64,000 nucleotides of DNA from Ypsolopha sequella (taxonomy: Eukaryota; Arthropoda; Insecta; Lepidoptera; Ypsolophidae). The position numbers were made by a program, and so were the translations under genes. The notes beneath the pieces were generated by a model. The model was given only the letters and a program-made list of their open reading frames with translations, made no database searches and was not told the DNA's origin. The DNA lies in NCBI GenBank assembly GCA_934047225.1, contig OW203991.1:7812001-7876000 (forward strand). Direction: 5' to 3'. Positions 24,381 to 33,900 of the stretch are shown here, piece after piece (position 1 is the first letter of the stretch; each line of letters starts with the position of its first letter).

Positions 24381-24766
24381 TTAAAGTTAAACGTCAGTCG
24401 CTTAGCAGGAAGTGCATAACTTAACTTTGTTTTTCTTGTTAAGAAATAATAAATTGAAAAGCATTTTGGGCTGTGGCAATTGACGCCAATAGTTCAGTTT
24501 TAGTGAGGTTTATAAAGCAAGAGTTTGAAATTGTGTACACGATTAGTCATGATCTTTTCAAAACCAACTTAGAATGCTGTTTTAACTTTGTTTGGACAAG
24601 ATCATGACTATTAAACTTCAAACTCAAGCTTTATAAACATCACTAATACTGAGCTATTGGCGTCAATTGCCACATACAAAAAGGTTTTTCAATTTTTAAC
24701 TTCTAAACAAGAAAAACAAAGTTAAGCTATGCACTTCACGCTTAGTGACTGACGTTTAACCTTAAG
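24381..24766. mobile_element. Large foldback element, copy 2
   Basis: It begins TTAAAGTTAAACGTCAGTCG and ends GACTGACGTTTAACCTTAA. It has the same arm landmarks as 21445-21830. It has inserted into the retroposon-like repeat and abuts the following MITE at a shared TTAA. Confidence 0.75.
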
Positions 24767-25058
24767 GGGATGCACAATGCTAAAATTCAGTCCTGCTCTA
24801 ACACTTTGGTTTTTTAACTGTCTATCCTGCTCTGATGAGATGCCGCGCACGCAAAACTTCAGTTATTTTGAAATCGCGGCTACATTAGGACATTAACTAT
24901 AATTTCTTAATGTAATAAAGATGTATCTTTCTAGTAAGTATCTGCGTGTGTTAGTTTCGTTTCAATAGGTTTTGAAATATGGAAACTGAATCGCTTTTCT
25001 ACATTGACGGAACTGAATCCCATGAAAAACTGATGTTTAGCATTGTGGAGCCCCTTAA
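24762..25058 (-). mobile_element. TTAA-target MITE, family Q, copy 1
   Basis: The ends are TTAAGGGGATGCACAATGCT and AGCATTGTGGAGCCCCTTAA. The terminal TTAA and GGGGC-rich ends fit piggyBac-type non-autonomous elements, which duplicate TTAA (family knowledge). Other copies: 26496-26879, 43508-43933 and 60094-60462. Confidence 0.7.
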
Positions 25059-25514
25059 TGTCATACAAAGAACCTACAGTCCAATTTTCATGTTCCTAGG
25101 TCCAGCCGTTTGGTCTGGGTGTTGATAGATCAGTCAGTCAGAATATTCTTATATAAATATAGATTTTTTATTCAAGTCGAACTCAAAGCACACATGTAGC
25201 TGGGAGAACACCACACATTTCTGTACCGTGACTACAAAGTCCCGGTAAAATCAAGTTCCTTCCGACCGGAAGGCTGCTTCACGCCCAGAGCAGTACAGCG
25301 GTGATCAGTGCCGTGACGGTGGCCGCAAGTGGCCCATGGCATAGGAAGTCCTCAGCCATTGATAGGATCTCATTGTGTGAGCAAATTGTACCGGATGTTG
25401 TAGCAAGAGGAGCAACAGATCAGGAGATTTGCGCGTGCGCACTGTCGCGCGATACGGGACGATGTTGGTCCAGCAAAATATTGTTTCTATGTATAAAGTT
25501 ATATTTTGCTCTTG

Positions 25515-25768
25515 TAAGCTTTATTGAACAAGCGAGTGAAGCGAGCGAAGTTCTCAAAGTCTACTTGAAAAATCCGGCGTTTGAATGTATGTATGTATGT
25601 TTGTCCAACGATAACTTAAATATCATTGATCGGAACGTCATGAAATTTGGTAGACGAGTTAATGAGATTAAATCATTTTTTAAGTTCGAATATGCGTCAA
25701 ATCGGTCAAGGAGTTCCAGAGATATGGGGTCCGCGAGTTCAGTTTGGGGCGAAATACTAGTTTATTTA
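25515..25768 (+). repeat. Arthropod repeat with GAACAAGCGAGTGAAGCGAG head, copy 2
   Basis: Direct-orientation copy of the repeat at 20800-21012. The 156-codon open frame at 25301-25771 runs straight through it; its C-terminal half is just a translation of this repeat, so it is not annotated as a gene. Confidence 0.65.
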
Positions 25769-25827
25769 TGATTGAATAAATAATGTTTTAAGGGCTTTTT
25801 TTGGCCTTTTACTGTTTAAGATATATT

Positions 25828-25985
25828 ATAATATATAAATAAAAAAGTATTTGTAAGTTTCGAAATATATTTCGGCCAACTTGTGGCGACAGTCGAATAA
25901 TTCATTCATTATTCGACTGACGACGGCCACAAGTTGGCCGAAATATATTTCGAAACTTACAAATACTTTTTTATTTATATATTAT
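25828..25985. repeat. Near-perfect palindrome with about 60-bp arms
   Basis: The arms contain AAAAAAGTATTTGTAAGTTT then CGAAATATATTTCGGCCAAC and mirror each other almost exactly. They surround a short centre itself palindromic around AATTCATTCATTATT. Fragments of the same arm appear at about 21,975, 23,740 and 39,830. Confidence 0.85.
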
Positions 25986-26495
25986 AGTTTATTTATGAGT
26001 ATTATAGCTAAAAACAGTCGAACATTTACGACATAGTTCGGCCCTCAGTATGAGGCCATCTTATCTATGTAGTATATTGAAAGGCAACCGATTTTAGTCA
26101 TTGTGTGCCGTAATAAAACCCTTGGCCATGCCAGCGCAAATTAAAATTTGTTTCACTATACTTTGGTTAATATTGCCAAATTCATACTAGAACTTCGGTC
26201 TGGCCAAGGTTGAATAACCATTTTTGAAAAATACGAATTTTGTATTTGTGCCCCATACTTGTTACAACCCCAAATCAATAGGAAGCCTACATTTTATTTT
26301 GAGTTTTTCACAGAAAGGGTCATTAAACCTTATTCCAGTCCACTTACCGAGGTTTCAGTATGAATTTGGCTATATCAACCAAAGTATTCTTATACCATGA
26401 CAGCTCGTCAACAAAAAAGGAGCTTTATACTAGTTCGTTCTTATTGGCTTAATTTAAGGGTTAAAATTAACAAAAATTAAGTAAGTTAAGAGTTT

Positions 26496-26879
26496 GAAGG
26501 GGCAACACAATGCTAAAATAAACATCAGTTTGGATTCAACATTGGATTCAGTTCTGTCAATGTATATAGTAAAAATTTTAAAATAATATGATGTTTTTGA
26601 CTCAAGACTATTATTAATTACACTTTATAAATAAACTTACATTCAATCTACTTTTAATTATGATACTTCTAAAAATCATGAATTTCATAACAAAAGCGAT
26701 TGAGTTTCCATATTTCAAAACCGATTGAAACGAAACAAACACACGCTGATTACTAACTAGAATAAAACCATCTTTATTACATTAAGAAATTATAGTTAAT
26801 ATCTTAATGTAGCTGCGAATTCAAAATAACTGAAGTTTTGCGTGCGCGGCGTCTGATTAAAGCAAGATAAACAGTTTAA
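26496..26879 (+). mobile_element. TTAA MITE, family Q, copy 2
   Basis: The left end GGGGCAACACAATGCTAAAA and the interior CAAAACCGATTGAAACGAAA and AACTGAAGTTTTGCGTGCGC match the other copies. Its right end is truncated at the TTAA (26876-26879) where the next element starts. Confidence 0.6.
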
Positions 26880-27278
26880 GGCGGTACCCGAAAAAAATAC
26901 GGGTGTTTCTTTTCTTTGTATTTCATGATATACACGGAAAATTTTAATAAATTTCTGGTATATGCATTTTGACTATTGGAAAACACGTTTGGATACATTT
27001 TCGTCTATAGAAATAATTGTTGAAATGAGGTCTTCAAACACACTTTTTCTCCTCGTTTGACGAATAGGAACGATATACAGAACTCAAACATATTTTATTA
27101 GGTGTGTTTCAACAATATCTAGAGATTTGATATTTGAAATTTTGCTAGCTATTTTAGTTTTTTATAAAAATTATAAAACTAACATTTTTCACTTTCGCCC
27201 TGAATCCGCCCCGCTCGCACTGAGCGTGTTTTCGCTTGGAGTGACAGTGACAAAAATAAAATTCGCATAGCCTCTTAA
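26876..27278 (+). mobile_element. TTAA MITE, family R, copy 2
   Basis: Bounded by TTAAGGCGGTACCCG and CGCATAGCCTCTTAA. Interior landmarks are shared with the copy at 45956-46372 over essentially the whole length. No coding capacity. Confidence 0.7.
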
Positions 27279-28452
27279 AAAAAATGTTTGTACGAACTAG
27301 GCATGCTCCGCTGGCCTCTTAATGTTCTATACACCAGTTTAGTGCTTTTAGTTGACATGATCGAGCTAGTTCTGTTTAAAATGAAATATGAAACTTTATA
27401 ATTATGTATCTAGTAAAAACCACAGTCTAAAATAGGCGATTACAAGAAGAGTAGGTAAATAGTAATAAATTACTAATTACTAATAAATTAGTAAATACAC
27501 ATATTTACATATTGTTTTTGATTATTAGCGGCTTTAAGTTATTTCAGCATAACACAAAGATTTAAAAACGATAAAATAATGGCGGGGTACTTCTTTGTAA
27601 CCCTCTTTTACGTAACTATATCTATTGATTCTGATAGGATTAGAATCTTAGTACATAGGAAAAATTCAATAAGATTTTCAATTTATGATAAAAACAGTGG
27701 ATTCGTGCAACAGAGCGCGTGTCTCACAGAATTATTTCTGTCATTTTTAGCTTCAATTGTCCTCGCTGAATACGGAGTCACGCTCCAAAAGGAATTAATG
27801 CCGCAGTTACAGGTAGGTACATATCTCACTCTTTTGTCATATAGAGGATGATTTCACATGCCCACCGTATGAACTGTTAGCTCATTGTCTCGATTACCTT
27901 TACGAATCTAACACACACATGCAAACTACACTCCTCATTGGTCGAAACTTGAGGACGAAGTATCTGTACCCGATCAGTAAATGTTTCCTTAAACTTTCAT
28001 GTCGAATTATTTATATAGCAGTCATTAATACACGAAATTAGTGAGATATCGAAGCCAACGTTTGTTGTTTCGGTAGCGATGTCAAGCAATTTGCTTGGGC
28101 GATCATTTTAATGATTGATAGTAATCTTAAATTGACGGAATCCATGTATAATAAACGGAAATTATTGTGAAGTTGCTGGTATAATATGTACACAAGTAGT
28201 AGGTATTTAATCAATACCTACGAGTACCTATTTAATAAGTGCATGCTTTCTTTAAAATTGCAAGACGATGCGCATACGTTCCTTGTATCGTGCATAATGC
28301 ACGCGCAGGCACGCAGCGCGTCGTCGTGCAGCCGGCACGGGCAGGTGTGCTGAGCGCGCCCCACTCCTTGTTACAGACCGGGCGATGCGGCTCGAGTAGC
28401 GCGGTGGGGCAGAACCCGCCGCCCAACCGGCCAATAGCGGCCCGTCTCGCGG
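27279..28452 (+). other. Region immediately upstream of the prospero start codon
   Basis: No recognised repeat or protein. Composition changes sharply near 28,240 from AT-rich to GC- and CpG-rich and stays so into exon 1. This fits a 5' UTR and exon start, or a CpG-rich promoter-proximal block. A possible splice acceptor (TTTCTTTAAAATTGCAAG, ending 28264) could join an upstream untranslated exon, but this is a guess. The 90-codon frame at 27579-27851 has no recognisable domain. Confidence 0.4.
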
Positions 28453-30927
28453 ATGATGTCATCGGAGGAGGAGGCCGACTCACACGCGCCCTACGGAGAT
28501 AAGCTTCTAAAGAAACAGAAACGCGCCAGACAGCGCGTGGACGCCGGTGAGCCGCGCAATTCTTACTCGACTCTAGTGACGAACGGACCAGCGCCCGCGC
28601 GCGCCGCACATCCGATGAGTGGAGGACTTTACGGTGCCATCTTCGAAGGCCGCCAACATTTCGGCCTGTTCGGCCCTGGCTACGCGCCGGCCGAAATGTT
28701 AAACGAGCTCCTCGGGCGTACGCCCAAGCAAGAGGACTCCGGCGAGGAGCCTTCCGGTGGAGACATCGCGCACCGAGTGCTGCGAGACATCCTACAGAGC
28801 CGAAAAAAAGATTTACTTCGCATCTCGCCCGACAACAACAACGTGTTAGCAAACAATAATAATGACGAACCCAAAAACGAGAAACGATCTCCGGAGCGAC
28901 CGACTTCGAGAGATTCTCGGCCCGACCTCGATGACGCCTTGCTCGCTCTCGATGGAGCCGGAGACTCGCACACTTCACCGCCGCCTTCATCAACACCTGC
29001 AGAAGCTCTGCTGGCACCCAAATCAGAACCGGAGGATAGTGACGCGCAAAGATCTTCGCCTAGACCTCTCGATGTGAAACGTGCGCGTGTTGAAAACATA
29101 GTGTCTACAATGCGTGCTAGCCCTGCTCCTCAGCAGCCACAAGTGAACGGTTGCAAGAAACGGAAACTTTACCAGCCGCAGCAACACGATGGCGCAGCCG
29201 AACGCTATGGTACTAGCCATAGCAGCAGTGCTCAGACAGTGTCCGATGATTCCGAGGATGACGGCGACCGACCACCAATACAACAAAAGTTAGTAGAAAA
29301 AAATGCATTAAAATCTCAACTAAGAACCATGCAAGAGCAACTAGCAGAAATGCAACAAAAATACGTACAACTTTGTAATAGAATGGAACAAGAATCAGAG
29401 ACAGTGGACAATGATGGTGCTTCGAGTGATATAGAACAAAATGATGAACCTATGCCAAAATCAGAACCCGCATCACCAGCGAAAGAAGTACCCCCTCCGA
29501 TTTCTAACAGTAACACACCAAACGTTCTTTCACAAGTGATGAGCAAGATGATGTCTGCGAAGATACATGCGCACGCTGTTGGACACCCGCACCTTCCGCA
29601 TGGATTCAATGGTATGCCAATGATTCCACACTTACCACCCGGTGATCATATGCACCATCCACATCCGCATCACAACCTTAATAATGCTGCTGCTATGTAC
29701 CTAAATGTAAGCCAAAAATTATTTATGGAGCAAGAAGCACGAATGAAAGAAGCTGCAGAGCATCAACAAAACCAACAAAACAGCCAACAACAGAGGCCTC
29801 AGTCCAATCAACCCTCACCTCAGCAACGATCTCAACTCGGACAAACGCCCAAACCACCGCTATCCTCAGAATTGGCAGAACGGTTAGATGCCCTGCGAAG
29901 CAGCGCAGGATCAGTGGGCCCCGTTTCAGGTGCTGACCTTGAGGGACTTGCGGAGGTGCTAAAAAGCGAAATCACGGCATCTCTTGCCACTTTGATTGAT
30001 TCAATAGTCACACGTTTTGTAAATCAGCGACGAATAATGGGAAAACAGTCAGAAGCAGCAGCTGCAGCAGCAGATCAACTGAACAAAGATTTGATGAGAG
30101 CTACAAGGCTAATAGAAAGAAAATCACCGACACCGAAGCCCTCTGAGAGACCACCGGTGCAGATGTCAGGTAACACACCTATTCATCATGCTGCGGGTCT
30201 CCCCAACGGGGTCCCGTCATTTATGACACATAATCAGATTTTGATGAGTCAGATGAACGGTCCCCGTGCACCGGGTGGCGCGGCGTTCCCGTCGCTGCAC
30301 CCCGAAGTGGGCGGGCCTGGACATGGACCTCACGTGCGGCCTCCAACAGGCATGTTCCAGGGACCTCCCAAGTCGCTCAGCCAGTCCCTCTACGCGTCGA
30401 TGAACGGACACTTCGAGCGAGAACCCAACCCCGAGCAGAACGAGGCGCTCAGTTTGGTCGTGACACCAAAGAAGAAGCGACATAAGGTGACGGACACTCG
30501 CATCACGCCACGTACCGTCAGCCGCATTCTCGGTGAAGGCATGGGTCATTCACCAGAAAGCAAATTCCCTGAATCGCCCTCGCCACGGCCGTACCCGGGT
30601 GGCATGGCGCTGCCCACGTCTGTAGCGATCCCGAACCCCTCGCTGCATGAAAGCCAGGTGTTCTCGCCATACTCGCCTTTCTTCCCCGGCGGTGGCATGG
30701 CCAGATCGCCTCCCGCGCCAGAGCGTGACTCTCCCCCGCTGCCACCACCGCCACTGCTGCACCCAGCCCTACTGGCGGCGGCACCTGACTACCTGCGGCA
30801 CCACCACGCGCAGCTAGCCCACCACGGACCACCAGGCCACCTTCCAAATCACCAGAGCTACGACGCGCTGGACCCGCACTCCGACTGCAACTCCACAGAC
30901 CTGCCTTACGACGGAGTTCAGCCTACT
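28453..30927 (+). CDS. pros: prospero coding exon 1 (residues 1-825)
   Basis: The start is the first ATG of MMSSEEE; an in-frame TAG at 28435-28437 supports it. Visible blocks: basic [12 protein letters not shown] (17-28); HFGLFGPGY then [10 protein letters not shown] (69-89); [15 protein letters not shown] (207-221), shared with PROX1; [11 protein letters not shown] (234-244), a basic nuclear-localisation-like block; a predicted coiled coil, [20 protein letters not shown] to about residue 316; His-rich (372-407) and Gln-rich (438-464) low-complexity stretches; a conserved helix [20 protein letters not shown] (507-526); the [20 protein letters not shown] block (671-690); and a Pro-rich tail. 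The exon ends at the threonine codon 30925-30927, immediately before ATATCCTTTT. GC content is far above that of the flanking DNA. Confidence 0.93.
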
Positions 30928-33900
30928 ATATCCTTTTCAAATAGATATACTAACCGAATTTCTTTCAGCTTAGTTGGCTCTAGTTACGTGTCAGTTCAAT
31001 ACGATAAAGTAAATCCAATCTAGGGGGTGGTGTAAACGCAAATCCTTGCGACCGAGACACCCACAGATATCTTATTTCTGTAGTATTTAACCTTACGACT
31101 GCATGTCGCCCGTTTCCTACTTAGTGGTACGATTGTGGAAGCCTTACAAACGTTGCGGTTTCTACGCTTTCCACGCACCTATGTCGTTAACTTTACGGGG
31201 TGGATAGAAACTTACCCATTTTCTAATTCAATTAATGATAACTTCACTTCACCCATCTTATCAGTTTGCTTAACTTTTCCCTTATACATACGTAATATTC
31301 CACATTCTAGGAATTCACAGGAAAGTAAAACAAAACCTTTTTTTTCCCATGCCATATTGCATTTTGTGTGACGGTTAAGGCACATTATAAGATTAGATGC
31401 ATGCGGATTAGCCATTGTGGAGCTTCAGTACAGCCTACGTCGTTGTAACGTAGGTAACTCAATCCTTTGATAAAAAATCACTATATTATCGCTATATAAA
31501 CTACCCAGAGAGAAGTACCAGAAAAGGTACATTACAGCTTTTCACAAGGGTTCAAAAATAATTAAACAACAAAAAAAGTTTCAGTATTTTATGAAATGTA
31601 TCGCCAAAAATTTTGATTGTATATGTCGTGTCAAAACCAGCACAATGATTCCTTAATTCCACTGCACTCCTCAACGTTGACGCCGATGCACCTTCGCAAG
31701 GCCAAGCTGATGTTCTTCTGGGTGCGGTACCCCAGTTCAGCGGTGCTGAAGATGTACTTCCCAGATATCAAGTTCAACAAGAACAACACCGCTCAGCTCG
31801 TCAAGTGGTTCTCCAATTTTAGGTAAGTCTTTTCAGCCAGTTATTTAACGGAAGCATTCGGATTTTAAAACATTTTTCTGTCTGAGTTTGGAAGGAAGCG
31901 TTCTAAAATTAACAAAATGAAGTATTTCATGACTGTAAAATAAAAGTACGAATGTTTTTTATCACGTTCAGTTGTTTTACGCCTTTAAATCAATCGATTA
32001 AGGACCCCTTAATTTAGATTACCAAATACCCTGATTTCTTAATTCTAGGGAAACGCAGTAAAACGATTATAGTCCAATTCCAACTTCTTAGCCCCCCTGT
32101 ATAATTGAATTATGTAGAAGCTGAAGGGTTATGAATTCACTATTTCCTCATTAATTTTAGTTTAGTAAAGAGGGGTCATCCCAAATTTCGATGACTTATA
32201 ATTTTATCGTTTCCTTTTTGATTCCTACTTCCTTTTAACAAACATGAAAATTTAATATCAATTTAAAAAAAGTAAATTAATTTTTTTAATTCTTAATGGA
32301 ATACAATACTTACAATTTAGTACATAACTACCTAATTTATAGAAAAAGAAGTGCGACTCCCTCCCCATAGACAAACCAAATTTCTACTTGGTTTTGTGGG
32401 ATGTATTTAGATTAAGTTATCTTTGAAATAAATCAACATATTCATTCATTCATTCATTCAAATAAAATCAATAATTTCCGATAAAGAAAAGCTAATCCCT
32501 CTATCATATTACTTACAATCTAATCCTTCATTGCTTTATACAATAGTATGCTAAACGACACAAAAAAAAAATTATCACCTCTCACGTACGGTAAAACTTT
32601 TTTGATAAGACTTCGGGCTTGAGATATGAAAGCTTTAATATAAAAGTTGCGTATCTGTATATTTTCAAGTGCTCAGCAAACATTGACGTGTGCGATAGAG
32701 GTAAAGCCTTAGAAAGGGTTGGTTATCTAGAGCGTAAGTGGCAGGTGAGCCTTATCTCAGGCAAAGATAAGAGCAAAATTAGTTCAGCGGAAATCAATAC
32801 GGTACAGGGAATATTCCGTTACTTTTGCTCTATGGCGTACTAATTTGTTGTTATCGGAGACAAATGTATACTGTATTCGACATTCGTGTTTTCCTGGATT
32901 AACGCAGTATCATTTTGTGTTTTATTTGTAAATTAAAAATTTGAAAAAATATATATTGTATATGTTTTTTTTTTATATTAGTTCATGTGCATTTATTGAC
33001 AAACTTAACTAAAAACTTAAATAACATTAAAAACTTAACTAAAGATGACCTAAAAGTAAAAAATCCAACAAAGCAAACCTAAAATAATTACAATAAATAG
33101 AAAATACTGTATATGTTATATTTCACTCTTTGTTCTTAATATTTTGGCCGTTCGATACACGATTACTTGCATTTTCCTGCATCTAATAAAATGTCGAAGA
33201 TATCTAAACTATTATATCAATGTCATTTCATTTGATTTAAAACATACAAAAGTAAACGTCGTACAAAATATGATATAAAACGGCCGTCATATTAAAATAA
33301 TAAATGCTAATTCCAAAATAATAAATAAAAACACCTCAAAATCGCGAGTTTTTTGAGCGGCCCACTTTCACTGAGCGGGAAAATAAAAGCGATGGATTAG
33401 GACTGATTTCTCAGAATAAGAGAAAACAAGAAATATGTAAAAGCTTTGAATTTATGATAGTTTGCTACGACGGTGGCGGGCGCGGCGTATTTCTTGCTAC
33501 ACGCTACGAGGCGTAGCAAGCGAAAGTGCAACCAAAATACATCGTTGAACTAAAAAAATATTTTACTTATATAAACACAAATATAATAAAGTGTGTTTTA
33601 AGTTTGAGTGCCCATTAATTTACAACGTAATGCATTAAATAATAAAATTTTGCCAGAAAAGCCTAACTGATATTAAACTATATTCGTGATATGTCATAAA
33701 TCACATTTATTTTATATCTTTAATTAAAAAATAAGAAGAACCATCTTAAGTTATGCGTTTCGTAGTAGACACGAATCGTTACCCCTTAAGGAGGTTTCTC
33801 GTGAAAATTTACGCTTTTTGAAGTTATTTATCTGCTCTTTTAAAGAAGTTCCAAGAAAAATAAATTAGTATAACAATTTTGGAACCTTTTTCTAGATTTT

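Larger units (their letters stand above)
24300..25170 (+). repeat. Lepidopteran retroposon-like repeat split by two insertions
   Basis: The left part (24,300-24,380: CTAGCAGACGCCCCGCAGCG) and right part (25,059-25,170: TTTTCATGTTCCTAGGTCCA, GATAGATCAGTCAGTCAGAA) belong to one known type of repeat. A reversed, unsplit copy lies at about 51,165-51,370. Between the parts are a foldback (24381-24766) and a TTAA MITE (24762-25058). Confidence 0.6.
30928..31667 (+). other. U12-type (AT-AC) intron at the homeo-prospero domain boundary
   Basis: The 5' splice site ATATCCTTTT (30928-30937) matches the AT-AC minor-spliceosome consensus. TTCCTTAAT (31649-31657) differs from the U12 branch consensus TTCCTTAAC only at its last base and lies 11-12 nt before the 3' site. 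The intron ends in CAC at 31667. Removal is phase 0 and joins threonine 825 to serine 826. No GT-AG pair gives this exact junction. In Drosophila prospero an AT-AC intron containing a nested GT-AG intron is known at this place (twintron). Confidence 0.85.

Noticed and set aside
25301..25771. 156-codon open frame
   Set aside because: Its second half is the translation of a dispersed arthropod repeat that recurs reversed at 20800-21012; no domain in the first half.
28239..28502. 87-codon + strand frame overlapping the prospero start
   Set aside because: Different frame from the conserved protein; composition comes from the GC-rich leader. At most an upstream ORF, with no evidence for it.
28232..29017. 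261-codon open frame on the minus strand opposite prospero exon 1
   Set aside because: It is antisense to a clearly conserved coding exon, is rich in Arg/Ala from GC-rich complementarity, and shows no domain.
30961..30968. TCTTTCAG resembling a U2 acceptor just after exon 1
   Set aside because: It lies in the candidate long-isoform segment with no matching upstream donor; the downstream frame would end at 31021. Treated as a decoy-like site.
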